This document shows, in pieces, positions 24,981-33,320 of a stretch of DNA of 64,000 bases; the stretch's first letter is position 1, and each line of letters begins with the position of its first letter. Position numbers and translations under genes: made by a program. This stretch comes from HyVt-337 sp964428895 (lineage in GTDB: Bacteria > Planctomycetota > Phycisphaerae > SM23-33): NCBI GenBank assembly GCA_964428895.1, contig CAYRZU010000003.1, positions 27,063 to 91,062 on the forward strand, written 5' to 3'. The notes under the pieces were generated by a model. The model was not told the origin of the DNA. It did no database searches and worked only from the letters and a program-made list of their open reading frames with translations.

Positions 24981-26356
24981 CCGCGCGTCCGAACATCGTG
25001 CAGATCGTGGCCGACGACATGGGCTACGGGGACTTTGGGTGTTTCGGCGACCGCGGCGCCGTCACGCCGGCCATCGACCAACTCGTCGGCGACGGGGTAT
25101 GCCTGACCCAACACTACACGGCCTCGCCCGTGTGCAATCCGTCGCGGGCGGCCCTGCTGACGGGCCGTTACCCGCACCGAACCGGTTCGATCGACACGCT
25201 GGAGTGGCGCGGGCTGGATCGGCTGGCGCTGCGGGAGACCACGCTGGCCGACATGCTGCAGCGGGCGGGCTATGCCACGGGCCAGGTAGGCAAGTGGCAC
25301 CTGGGAGCGTTCGACCCGCGCTATCATCCGCAGCGGCGCGGGTTCGACGAAGCGGTGTGCTTCCGCGGAGGCATGCACGACTACACCAACTGGCGGCTGG
25401 AGTTCGGGGACACCGTTCGCCGCGCCGACGGACGTTATCTGACCGACGTGTGGACGGAGGAGGCATGCGCCTTTCTTGACCGCCACGCCGACGGCGACGC
25501 CCCCTTCTTTCTACACGTAACCTACAACGCCCCGCACACGCCCCTCCAATGCCCGGACGAGGAGGTCGCCCCCTTCGCCGACACCGGCCGATTCACCGAC
25601 GAGGTCAGCACGCTGTACGGCATGATCCGCCGAATGGATCGCGGCATCGAACGCATCCTGGACACCCTAGCCGCCAAGGGGCTCGCCGACAGCACGCTGG
25701 TGATGTTCACCAGCGACAACGGGCCGCAGCTTGGCGGGCCCTTCGATCGGTTCAACTGCGGCTGGCGCGGGTCGAAGGGCAACACCTACGAAGGCGGCGT
25801 TCGCGTGCCGGCCGTGCTTCGCTGGCCCGGGACGCTGCCGGCCGGCGGCGTGATCCACGACATGGTGCACTTCGTGGACTGGCTGCCGACGCTGCTATCG
25901 GCGGCCGGTGTGGCTCGCCCGACCGACACGCTGCCGGTCGACGGCGTCGATGTTTGGCCCACGCTACTGGGCGAGGGCGGACAGACCTGCACCCGCCGAT
26001 TCTGGCAATGGAACCGCTACACGCCCCTGGCGACCTGCAACGCGGCCATGCGGGATGGGGATTGGAAGCTCGTCCGCCCCGAGATCCCCGAAGCCATGGC
26101 CGTGTCCGACATTCAGTGGCTCGAGACCAGCATGTACCAGCCCGAGCACTTCATCGAGCGCGGCATCATCGCCGGGCCCGACCCCCCGCGCGACGTGCCG
26201 CCCCCGCCACCGGCCCAGCTCTACAACATCGCCGACGATCCTCGCGAGCAGCACGACCTGGCGGAGGCCGACCCCGACCGCGCGCACCGAATGCGATGTG
26301 AGCTGGAAACGTGGTTCGAGCAGGTCGAAGCCGACCGCGCTACGATTTCGGACTAG
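24977..26356 (+). CDS. Sulfatase (formylglycine-dependent, arylsulfatase family)
   Basis: The 459-residue protein begins 'RPNIVQIVADDMGYGDFGCF', with the first metal-binding Asp pair, and carries the sulfatase signature 'CNPSR' followed by 'AALLTGRYPHRTG'. Cys53 is the residue to be turned into formylglycine by a separate enzyme. 'GQVGKWHLG', 'LHVTYNAPHTPLQ' and 'VMFTSDNGPQLGGPF' provide the other active-site residues. No signal peptide is visible, since the start overlaps the previous stop and the sequence begins directly with the catalytic domain; cytoplasmic sulfatases exist, but an upstream in-frame start would lie inside the previous gene. It likely acts on sulfated glycans. Confidence 0.9.
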   Translation: MTARPNIVQIVADDMGYGDFGCFGDRGAVTPAIDQLVGDGVCLTQHYTASPVCNPSRAALLTGRYPHRTGSIDTLEWRGLDRLALRETTLADMLQRAGYATGQVGKWHLGAFDPRYHPQRRGFDEAVCFRGGMHDYTNWRLEFGDTVRRADGRYLTDVWTEEACAFLDRHADGDAPFFLHVTYNAPHTPLQCPDEEVAPFADTGRFTDEVSTLYGMIRRMDRGIERILDTLAAKGLADSTLVMFTSDNGPQLGGPFDRFNCGWRGSKGNTYEGGVRVPAVLRWPGTLPAGGVIHDMVHFVDWLPTLLSAAGVARPTDTLPVDGVDVWPTLLGEGGQTCTRRFWQWNRYTPLATCNAAMRDGDWKLVRPEIPEAMAVSDIQWLETSMYQPEHFIERGIIAGPDPPRDVPPPPPAQLYNIADDPREQHDLAEADPDRAHRMRCELETWFEQVEADRATISD

Positions 26357-26362
26357 CCGTAC

Positions 26363-27250
26363 CTACTGCGGCCGGTACTTGCCGATCAGCACAGCCAGGC
26401 GATCCCATGACTCGGGAGCAATCGCTTCCGGATTGGACCAGATGCCGATTTCCATCGCTCGGTGAGCGGCCGAGGGGGTCTCCGCGATCTCGTCGAACCG
26501 TTCGATGGCGGCTTTGATCAGCGTCATGGCGTTGGTTGTGGCCTCGGTGAGGTTCTCGATGATTTCCTTGAGCAACTCGTGCTTGCCGAGCTCGTTGGGG
26601 TGCGGGCGCCAGCAGTCGTAGTCGCTGGGCAGGCAGACCATCGCGTAGGCGAGTTCGGCCTCACGGGCGAGCTTGGCTTCGGGCATGGCGGTCATGCCGA
26701 TCAGGTCGCCGCCCCAGGCGCGATGCATTTCGCTTTCGGCGCGAGTGGAAAAGGCCGGCCCTTCCATGCAGACATACGTGCCGGTCTCATGCACGGTGGT
26801 GTCGACGGCGCCGGCGCAGTTCAGCAGATGCTCGCGCAACACCGGGCAGAACGGCGAGGCCAGTTCCACGTGCGCCGCGAAGAAATCATCGTAGAAGCTG
26901 CCCTGCCGCCGAAAGGTCTTGTCGATGATCTGATCGGCGATAACCAGGTGCTTGGGGACGATCTCGTGTCGCAGCGAACCCACCGCGCCCGAGGCGATCA
27001 CGTGGGTGCAGCCGAGCTGCTTGAGGGCGTAGATGTTGGCCCGGTAGTTGATCATGGTCGGGTTGAAACGGTGCCCGGCCCCATGTCGGCTGATCAGCGC
27101 CAGGGGAACGCCGCTGTATTCGGCTTCGATGATCTTGTCGGAGGGGTCTCCGAACGGCGTATGGACGGCGCGGGCCTCGCCCGAAAGCTCACCCAAGATC
27201 GCATCACCCAAACCACTGCCGCCAATAATGCCCACTTTGACCTTGGCCAT
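26363..27250 (-). CDS. mtnP: S-methyl-5'-thioadenosine phosphorylase
   Basis: The 295-residue cytoplasmic enzyme splits methylthioadenosine with phosphate to adenine and methylthioribose-1-phosphate in methionine salvage. It starts 'KVGIIGGSGLGDA', then 'ISRHGAGHRFNPTMINYRAN', 'VIASGAVGSLRHEIVPKHLV', 'TYVCMEGPAFSTRAESEMHR' and 'LIGMTAMPEAKLAREAELAY'. 'SDYDCWRP' near residue 221 favours MTA phosphorylase over purine nucleoside phosphorylase. The ATG has AGGAG upstream. It converges on the sulfatase gene with six bases between the stops. It is separated from the AsmA-like gene upstream by 59 bases holding a G/C hairpin without T-run. Confidence 0.92.
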   Translation of the reverse strand: MAKVKVGIIGGSGLGDAILGELSGEARAVHTPFGDPSDKIIEAEYSGVPLALISRHGAGHRFNPTMINYRANIYALKQLGCTHVIASGAVGSLRHEIVPKHLVIADQIIDKTFRRQGSFYDDFFAAHVELASPFCPVLREHLLNCAGAVDTTVHETGTYVCMEGPAFSTRAESEMHRAWGGDLIGMTAMPEAKLAREAELAYAMVCLPSDYDCWRPHPNELGKHELLKEIIENLTEATTNAMTLIKAAIERFDEIAETPSAAHRAMEIGIWSNPEAIAPESWDRLAVLIGKYRPQ

Positions 27251-27309
27251 TTTGAACGGGCTCCTTTCATCGCCCAGCCGGCGCCTCGCCGGCGGCTAAC
27301 CGGCAGAAC

Positions 27310-30300
27310 CTACTCGACACCCTCCCCCGGCTGCAACATCTTCCGCAACACCGCATCGATGCCGCGCAGCGGAACGGTCCGCGTTTGCGGTTCGGATATC
27401 GTGCCGGTGACCTGCATCTCCACCAGTTCGCGAATGATGTTCTGCAGGAACTCCTCCACGTGCACCAGGCGTGGTAAGTCTCCGGACGGCCCGGCCAGGA
27501 AGGTGAAGTTGATCTTCTCGGTGCGCAGGTTCATCGTGCCCGACCCCACGATCGACATGGACTGGCCCGTCAGGTAGATCTCGTCGAAGATCAGATCCTC
27601 CCCCACCATGTGATAGGTCATCACGCCGTCGGAAAAAGCCGTATCGCCCGGGAGGGACAGGAACACCACGTGCGACAGACCCAGCAGAACCGGCATCTTG
27701 TAGAGCTTGCCCTCGGAAATCTGCAAGACGCCGGAGGCCTTGCGGCTCTTGGGATTCTCGGACTCGGCGATCATCTGCACCGTTCCAGCCAGCAGGCCGG
27801 TGTTGTCCGTGCGCTTCTCGGGATCTTCGATGCCCGCGTTGAACAGGTCGTTGAGGTCGACGTTCTCGACGGACATGTTCACGCCGTATTGAATCGGATC
27901 GCTCAGGCGGATTTCGGCGAAGCCGGCCGCTCGCCCGCCGTGACAATCGCCGACCAGGTCGCGAAGATGAAGGATGCTGCTGGTCGGCGCTTTGACCATG
28001 TCGCCGGTCAGGTTGGTCAGTTCCCGCTTGCTGATCAGGATTCGCTCCAGCGACACGCGTGAGCGAATCCCCAGCCCTTCCGGCGTACCGGCCACGATGC
28101 CGCGTAGCTTGCCCGTAATGACCTTTTGACCCAGTCCCAGATCGGCGCGGGCGGCGTTCAGTCCGATCGATCCCTCCATGCGCCAGGTTACTTCATCCTC
28201 GGCCTTGCCGGGCGCGGTGGCGGGGTCATCGGCATCACCCAAGGCGCCCTTCTTGCGCGTGAGGGCGAACCGCGAGAGATTCCAGTCGGATGTCCCGCCC
28301 GGCTTGAAGCGCTTGATCAGTGGGGCCAGGCCTTCCGGCACGGCCGCGAGGAATTCGGCGTCGATGGGGACCTGCTCGGCTCGGATGCGGAGGTCGACGT
28401 CTTCGCCGGCGTCGTCGACCAACACCACGCCGGAGATGATGGCGGTCCCACCCCCCCGACGCGAGATGACCCGCTGCAGTTCAATGCGCCCGGGCGTGGC
28501 GATCACCGTGCCGCCCACCGCGCGCACGGTCAGGGGGAACCCCTGGTAGTTGACCACCAGGTCTTTGGGCCGAATCAGAACACGATAGTCGGTCTCTTCA
28601 GCTTCCTGGTCGGGCGTGTTGTACCGCAAGGCTACTTCCACGCCGGCATAGCCGTCCGGTTTGAACTGGACGTAGGCGTTCCGGATCAGCGGCGAGACCG
28701 CATCTTCGAGGGTCTCATCCAGCAGCATCGCCGGCGAGTCGATCTGAACGTCAACGCCGAGGCGGTCGGCCAGGAACACCTGCCCCGACACGTGAATGGG
28801 CCTGGCCAGGTACATGCCTTGAAGCCCCTTGATGATCACCCGTCCCGGTTCGATGGCCGCCTCGCCGGCGCCGCCGGTGATCGGGTGAGGCAACTGGGGC
28901 ACCTTGAAGCTGATCTGGTCGACATTGGCGGTGACATCATAGGTCATCTCGCCGGCCTCGTCTCGAAACACACGGGCCGTCGCGTAGGTGGCCACGCCCG
29001 CCAGTTGCAGTTCCTCCAGCTTCTCACGATGGGTCGGCCCGATTGCGTCGAAGAGTTTCTCGTCCAGCGGCACGCGGCTGGCTTCGACAATGATGTTCAT
29101 GTCCGCCGGCGGATGGGACAGATTCGTGATATCCCCGTAGATCGCGCATCGCATGGGCCCGGCCTGCCCCCGGACTGGCTCTCCCTCGTCGATGTGCACC
29201 GTGTCGCGCGTGACATACACCCGGCCGAACACGTTCTCGATCCGGTACGGGAACGGTCGATAGGTCAGCCCGCATTGCCCGTTCATGATCAACTCGATGT
29301 CGAGCGCCCGGTCTTCCAGGGTGCTGCGGGTGGCGTGGACGACGGCCGAACCTCGCCCGGTCGGCGCCAAGTCGTCCCACACCACGGCGTACGCCTTCGG
29401 CAAGGCCGCATAAAGCCCTTCATCCAACTGCCCGTTCTCGCCGCGGACGGTCACGTCGTAGGTCCACAGGTCGTCCACGGGCTTGGCCCACCCGCTGACA
29501 TAGACGCGCCCCGAGCCGTACCGTCCCGTCAATGATATCCGCAGCAAGGCGGTGTGATCGAAGGCGACCACCCCCTTGACGTTCTTGGTCCGAGCCGGGA
29601 AATACCGGTAAGCGACGCTCATATTCGTCGGGCGAGCCTGGCCCTTGACGGTCACGCGGCCGTCCTCGTCGCGAGCGAAGGCCGCCACCAGATCCAGCGT
29701 GCCCGTCGGCGAAAGCTCCTCCATGATCGCGTCATAGACACGCCCCAAATACCCCTCCGCCGGGTTCCTCTGCGGAACGCTCAGATTGCGAACAACCAAA
29801 TTGGCCTCGAACGGACTGCCCTCGCCCATTCCGCTGGCGACCCCGTTCAGCTCAAAGGTGGCCCCGCCGGGATTGACCTTGCCCCGAAGATCCTTGAACT
29901 CCACACCGCCCGGCTGATCCTCGGTAGGCGCATGAAACACGATCTCCCCCGTGACGGCCTTGAGAGAGAGCCCGCCCTGATCCTTCGGCAACTTCAACGA
30001 GACGTCCAGCAACTCCAGGGCAACCGGATCGCCTTCGGTGAAGGTCAGTTCGTCCACCAGGCGAACGTCCCCCCGGACATGGAATCGCCGGCACCAGTCC
30101 TCATATTGCTTGGAGATGGTCCCGGCGATCGACGGAATCGATCCGGTCATCATGAAGCGCTCGAGCCGCCCAGTCAGCAAGTCGATGTCGAACGAGCCGC
30201 TGACGTTGTCGATCTTCCCGCCGCGCACGACCTCCTGGTGATACTTGATCTCATACGCCAACCCCTGAGGGGTCAAGGTGGCGTCCCACACCCGAGGCCG

Positions 30301-30888
30301 CGCCGACTGGCGCAAGTCACCGGTAATGTCCACGCGCCGCTGCTCGCAATGAACCACGCGAATGACCGGCAGGTGCAGGTTCGGGTCGAGCTTGGGGCGG
30401 TCCCCCCCGCCGGTGAGCAGCGAGGAGAAGTTGTAGGTGTCGGTATCGGTGTGGTACTCGACCAGAACGCGGCTATTGCTGATCCTCACCTCGGTGGGCT
30501 CATAGCGCCCCGACAGCAGCGCCAACGGCCGATGGCGCAAGACCACCGTCGGCGCCCGGAAGAACGGCATGGGGCCTCCCCCGGGAATGTCGACCGCCAC
30601 ATCGCGTAATTGCAGACCGCCGAACAGGCTGAAGTGCGCGTCGCCAATGGCCACGTCGGCGTTGGTTAGCCGGCTGAGGTACCGTTTAGCGACCGACCGG
30701 ATTCGCTTGTCGTTGGTGGCGTACCAGTAGCTGTAGAGCACCCCCATGAAGACGATGAATACCGCCACGGATATCCACCGCCGCCGCGGCGAGACATAGC
30801 GCCACATGCGCCCATGCTTGGCGGGCACGGGGCCGACCAAGTCGCGCAATCGACGACGCAGTTTCAACGCGTATCGCGTTAGGAGCAT
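27310..30888 (-). CDS. Large AsmA-like (TamB/YhdP-type) envelope protein
   Basis: The 1192-residue protein has one membrane segment (about residues 36-55, 'WISVAVFIVFMGVLYSYWYA') and a very long beta-strand-rich periplasmic body. Its early part, 'VAIGDAHFSLFGGLQLRDVA' and then 'LASG'-type strands, is AsmA-like. Units such as 'TGDLRQ' and 'VSGSFDIDLLTGRLERF' recur through the length. The C-terminal third ('GLLAGTVQMIAESENPKSRK', 'NLRTEKINFTFLAG') is like the AsmA-like C-terminal domain of bridge proteins. Such proteins are thought to carry phospholipid between membranes. A -10 box six bases before the ATG suggests a leaderless mRNA; no ribosome site is seen. Confidence 0.8.
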   Translation of the reverse strand: MLLTRYALKLRRRLRDLVGPVPAKHGRMWRYVSPRRRWISVAVFIVFMGVLYSYWYATNDKRIRSVAKRYLSRLTNADVAIGDAHFSLFGGLQLRDVAVDIPGGGPMPFFRAPTVVLRHRPLALLSGRYEPTEVRISNSRVLVEYHTDTDTYNFSSLLTGGGDRPKLDPNLHLPVIRVVHCEQRRVDITGDLRQSARPRVWDATLTPQGLAYEIKYHQEVVRGGKIDNVSGSFDIDLLTGRLERFMMTGSIPSIAGTISKQYEDWCRRFHVRGDVRLVDELTFTEGDPVALELLDVSLKLPKDQGGLSLKAVTGEIVFHAPTEDQPGGVEFKDLRGKVNPGGATFELNGVASGMGEGSPFEANLVVRNLSVPQRNPAEGYLGRVYDAIMEELSPTGTLDLVAAFARDEDGRVTVKGQARPTNMSVAYRYFPARTKNVKGVVAFDHTALLRISLTGRYGSGRVYVSGWAKPVDDLWTYDVTVRGENGQLDEGLYAALPKAYAVVWDDLAPTGRGSAVVHATRSTLEDRALDIELIMNGQCGLTYRPFPYRIENVFGRVYVTRDTVHIDEGEPVRGQAGPMRCAIYGDITNLSHPPADMNIIVEASRVPLDEKLFDAIGPTHREKLEELQLAGVATYATARVFRDEAGEMTYDVTANVDQISFKVPQLPHPITGGAGEAAIEPGRVIIKGLQGMYLARPIHVSGQVFLADRLGVDVQIDSPAMLLDETLEDAVSPLIRNAYVQFKPDGYAGVEVALRYNTPDQEAEETDYRVLIRPKDLVVNYQGFPLTVRAVGGTVIATPGRIELQRVISRRGGGTAIISGVVLVDDAGEDVDLRIRAEQVPIDAEFLAAVPEGLAPLIKRFKPGGTSDWNLSRFALTRKKGALGDADDPATAPGKAEDEVTWRMEGSIGLNAARADLGLGQKVITGKLRGIVAGTPEGLGIRSRVSLERILISKRELTNLTGDMVKAPTSSILHLRDLVGDCHGGRAAGFAEIRLSDPIQYGVNMSVENVDLNDLFNAGIEDPEKRTDNTGLLAGTVQMIAESENPKSRKASGVLQISEGKLYKMPVLLGLSHVVFLSLPGDTAFSDGVMTYHMVGEDLIFDEIYLTGQSMSIVGSGTMNLRTEKINFTFLAGPSGDLPRLVHVEEFLQNIIRELVEMQVTGTISEPQTRTVPLRGIDAVLRKMLQPGEGVE

Positions 30889-30894
30889 GGCACA

Positions 30895-30923
30895 ATTATA
30901 CCGAGCCGAAAGGTCGTTGTCTT
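30895..30923 (-). promoter_or_regulatory. Promoter of the large AsmA-like gene, apparently leaderless
   Basis: On the minus strand AAGACA (30923-30918), a 17-base spacer and a perfect TATAAT (30900-30895) precede ATG (30888) by six bases. The expected start point is the A of the ATG itself. The -35 overlaps the stop codon of the UvrC-like gene. Confidence 0.65.
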
Positions 30924-32097
30924 ATGACCCCGCCGGCTCGTCCGAACTCTTTCGCCCGCGCTTGACGGGCGCCCGCACCTTGAGTTGATCGACGTCGGCC
31001 TCGACGGCCTCGGCCAGCGCGGCCGCATCCGGCGCCGACCGCCACGGAACGATCAGCCCCTGGCGCTCCGGGGACGTGAACAGATACCGCGCGACCAACC
31101 CCATCCGCCAAGGGCCCGTCTCCTCGGTCGTCGCCGCCTGGGCCGTCGCCGCCGCCATCTGCGCGACCACCTCGGCCAGTTCGCCCTCGACGCACGGGTA
31201 CGTTAGATCGCGCCCGCGACGAATGTCAGCCCCGTTAACCAGGAACGTCTTCATGGTCCTGGGGTTGGGCCCGCGCTCAATGAAAAGGAACTGGAACTGC
31301 TCGGCCCAGGCCACCGCCCAGTAGTCCTCGTGGTCGACGTCGCCCAGGCGACCGAGTTTGGTCTTCAGGGCCGACGCCTTCTCGAACGCCAGGGCCTCGG
31401 CGGCGGCCGACATCTGGGCGGTCAGGCCGTCGAGTACGGCCTGGCGGTCTCCGGCGGCGAAGGCTGCCGCCCGCTGGACCGCCTGGCGGTAGTCGTCCAT
31501 CGCAATTGTGCCGTCGCAGGGGCAAAGGCACTTGCCCATTTGTCCGTAGCTGCACTGCCGTCCGTTGGGGCTGGTCCGCAGGCACTTGGTGTCGCGACAA
31601 AGGTCGAACCCGTCGTGCAATGTGTTGATGAAGGCTTCCGCGGATCGGCCCGACGGGAACGGCCCCAGGTATCGGCCTGGTCGGGTCAGCGCATTCCGCG
31701 AGCGGACGAACTGCGGGTATCCGTCGGCAAGGTCCACGTGGACGAACCACGGCTGCTTCCACGCCAACAGCGACCGGTACTCGCCCGGCCAAATCTCGCA
31801 GGCCCGGTCAAGAAAGGCCAGGTCCGTCTCGAAATGCCCATCCGTGAGTGTCCACAGGACCGCGCGGGTCACTTGCCGCAGATCCACGCGGCGGGTGGGC
31901 GCCTCGGCGTCGTCCTCGGCCAGGCGCGTGTGCAGGCGCCCGCGCAGACTGCCCGCCGTAATGAGCGTGATGGGTTGGTCCCCGTCGGCCGTCAGCAGTA
32001 GCACACCCCGCTTGGCGGGGATTTGTAAGAACTGCTCATCGGCCAGCGGTGGGGTAACGTCCCAGCGGCCTTCAAACATGGTCAGCCATTCAGCCAT
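30922..32097 (-). CDS. UvrC-like protein with degenerate GIY-YIG domain, no C-terminal nuclease half
   Basis: The 391-residue protein matches the N-terminal half of UvrC: 'GVLLLTADGDQPITLITAGS' corresponds to the GIY-YIG start but lacks the Tyr pair and Lys, so 3' incision is unlikely. Then 'YLGPFPSGRSAEAFINTL' and a cysteine cluster 'QCSYGQMGKCLCPC', with C-x7-C-x3-C spacing as in the iron-sulfur region of UvrC. A UvrB-binding-like helix ('MSAAAEALAFEKASALKTKL') follows. The RNase H-like and helix-hairpin-helix parts of UvrC are missing and a Lys/Arg tail ends it. It is longer than the Cho protein and probably not a nuclease. Start at 32097 has no clear ribosome site. It may be in one unit with the FabZ-like gene 44 bases upstream. 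Confidence 0.75.
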   Translation of the reverse strand: MAEWLTMFEGRWDVTPPLADEQFLQIPAKRGVLLLTADGDQPITLITAGSLRGRLHTRLAEDDAEAPTRRVDLRQVTRAVLWTLTDGHFETDLAFLDRACEIWPGEYRSLLAWKQPWFVHVDLADGYPQFVRSRNALTRPGRYLGPFPSGRSAEAFINTLHDGFDLCRDTKCLRTSPNGRQCSYGQMGKCLCPCDGTIAMDDYRQAVQRAAAFAAGDRQAVLDGLTAQMSAAAEALAFEKASALKTKLGRLGDVDHEDYWAVAWAEQFQFLFIERGPNPRTMKTFLVNGADIRRGRDLTYPCVEGELAEVVAQMAAATAQAATTEETGPWRMGLVARYLFTSPERQGLIVPWRSAPDAAALAEAVEADVDQLKVRAPVKRGRKSSDEPAGS

Positions 32098-32141
32098 GGC
32101 GGCAGGTCAGGGCGGACGCGGGGACAACGCCCGGGCCGGGG

Positions 32142-32615
32142 TCACAGCCACATGCCGGTGATGCGCCCCTCGTAAACCAGCTTGTCGTTGACCCAGCCCT
32201 GCGTTTCAGCGAGGCATCGGCGCGGCTTCAGTTCGAGCAGATCGCCCAGGATGATCAACCGATCGCCGGGGACCACCGAGCCGCGGAACTTGACCTTATC
32301 GACTCCGGCGAAGCCCAAGAAGCCCGGCTGCGGCAAGGACCGCTGGGCATAGAAGCTGACCAACTGGGCGCCCGCTTCGATCATCAGCACCCCCGGCAGA
32401 ATCGGCCGCCCGGGGATGTGCCCGCGTACCCAGAAGGCATCCTCCTCAATGTCCTTGTAGCCGGCAATAACACGGTCTTCGGTGCTATAGAAGAACACGC
32501 CATCGAGCATCATGAACTCAAAACGATGAGGATTGATCTTCTCTATCTCCTCTTTGGGATAGGTGACTTGGGTCTGATCAATCTTCGAAATGTCGTATAT
32601 AGGATGGGGGGCCAT
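32142..32615 (-). CDS. fabZ: FabZ-like 3-hydroxyacyl-ACP dehydratase (hotdog fold)
   Basis: The 157-residue protein has a hotdog fold with 'VRGHIPGRPILPGVLMIEAG', the FabZ/FabA active-site helix: His in 'GHIPG' and Glu in 'MIEAGAQ'. FabZ would remove water from 3-hydroxyacyl-ACP in fatty-acid or lipid A precursor synthesis. 'FEFMMLDGVFFYSTEDRVIA' is the strand before it, where true FabZ usually reads 'PFLLVDRV', so this is a divergent member and could serve a specialised lipid pathway. ATG 32615 is chosen because the extra 20 residues upstream look unrelated. A promoter at 32682-32710 serves it. Confidence 0.75.
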   Translation of the reverse strand: MAPHPIYDISKIDQTQVTYPKEEIEKINPHRFEFMMLDGVFFYSTEDRVIAGYKDIEEDAFWVRGHIPGRPILPGVLMIEAGAQLVSFYAQRSLPQPGFLGFAGVDKVKFRGSVVPGDRLIILGDLLELKPRRCLAETQGWVNDKLVYEGRITGMWL

Positions 32616-32681
32616 CGAACTTGTTCCGGTTAGCTGTGAGGGTCCGTAAGACTTGCTACAACGACGAACTGGCAAGCGAAG

Positions 32682-32710
32682 ACCGTAACAAAGCGGTTAC
32701 TTTCGGTCAA
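32682..32710 (-). promoter_or_regulatory. Sigma70-type promoter for the FabZ-like gene
   Basis: On the minus strand TTGACC (32710-32705), a 17-base spacer and TACGGT (32687-32682). The start point would be near 32675 with a leader of 60 bases. Confidence 0.5.
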
Positions 32711-32738
32711 CGACAAAACGCCGCGCCGGGCCCGAGCT

Positions 32739-32767
32739 TTGCTTTGGTGATTCTACAGACCTAAGGT
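32739..32767 (+). promoter_or_regulatory. Possible promoter for the macro-domain gene
   Basis: TTGCTT (32739-32744), a 17-base spacer and TAAGGT (32762-32767), about 40 bases before the ATG at 32808. It is weaker than the divergent promoter on the other strand. Confidence 0.4.
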
Positions 32768-32807
32768 ATCCTATCGGTTTCGGCACTCCGCCGAACGGAG
32801 ACTATTC

Positions 32808-33320
32808 ATGCTGACTGTGAGTGTGCATCAAGGGGACTTAACGGCTTGGCAGGTCGACGCGATCGTCAACGCCGCCAATAACGATTTGATCCTGGGTAGC
32901 GGCCTGGCCGGCGCCATCGCCGCCCACGGCGGGCCGACCATTCAGGCCGAATGCTCCGCCCACGGGCCCGTCGACGTCGGCCAAGCCGCCATCACCGGCG
33001 CCGGCGATCTGCCGGCCAAGCACGTGATCCACCAGGCGTCCATGGGCATCGGCGCCCAGCCAACCGAACAGTCGCTGCGAAGCTCGACCGCGGCTTGTCT
33101 GGCCCTGGCGGAAACGAGCGGCCTAACGTCGATCGCCTTCCCGGCGACCGGGACCGGCATCGGCGGATTCGATATGCGGGGTTGCGCCCGGATCATGATG
33201 GCCGAGGTGGCCGCTTTTTCCGAATCCGCTCGAAATCTCACCGACGTCCACTTCGTTCTATTTGATGAGGATGCGCGAGTTATCTTCCAAACCGTCGCGG
33301 ATGAGTTGTTCGCCTCGTAA
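32808..33320 (+). CDS. Macro-domain protein (ADP-ribose/O-acetyl-ADP-ribose hydrolase type)
   Basis: The 170-residue protein is a single macro domain: 'VHQGDLTAWQVDAIVNAANN' (ADP-ribose adenine site), 'GSGLAGAIAAHGG' (the glycine loop), 'VGQAAITGAGDLPAKHVIHQ' and 'SIAFPATGTGIGGFDM' (phosphate loop). Macro domains remove ADP-ribose from proteins or hydrolyse O-acetyl-ADP-ribose; here the 'NAANN' and 'GTGIGGF' residues support catalysis as in the MacroD/YmdB class. The ATG has GGAGA upstream. Its 3' end overlaps the next gene by 20 bases. No sirtuin or ADP-ribosyl transferase is seen in the window, so the partner is unknown. Confidence 0.9.
   Translation: MLTVSVHQGDLTAWQVDAIVNAANNDLILGSGLAGAIAAHGGPTIQAECSAHGPVDVGQAAITGAGDLPAKHVIHQASMGIGAQPTEQSLRSSTAACLALAETSGLTSIAFPATGTGIGGFDMRGCARIMMAEVAAFSESARNLTDVHFVLFDEDARVIFQTVADELFAS

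Noticed and set aside
27277..27293. GCCGGCG-CCT-CGCCGGC hairpin between the AsmA-like gene and mtnP
   Set aside because: It is a perfect 7-base stem, but no T-run follows on the minus strand, so I do not call a terminator. It could still shape the mtnP leader.
26462..27577. A 371-codon plus-strand frame opposite mtnP and the end of the AsmA-like gene
   Set aside because: It crosses the boundary of two real genes on the other strand and has no family pattern.
28126..29535. A 469-codon plus-strand frame opposite the large AsmA-like gene
   Set aside because: It is His/Gly/Arg/Val-rich in the way antisense frames of GC-rich genes are, with no ribosome site. The minus-strand gene has a promoter and family features.
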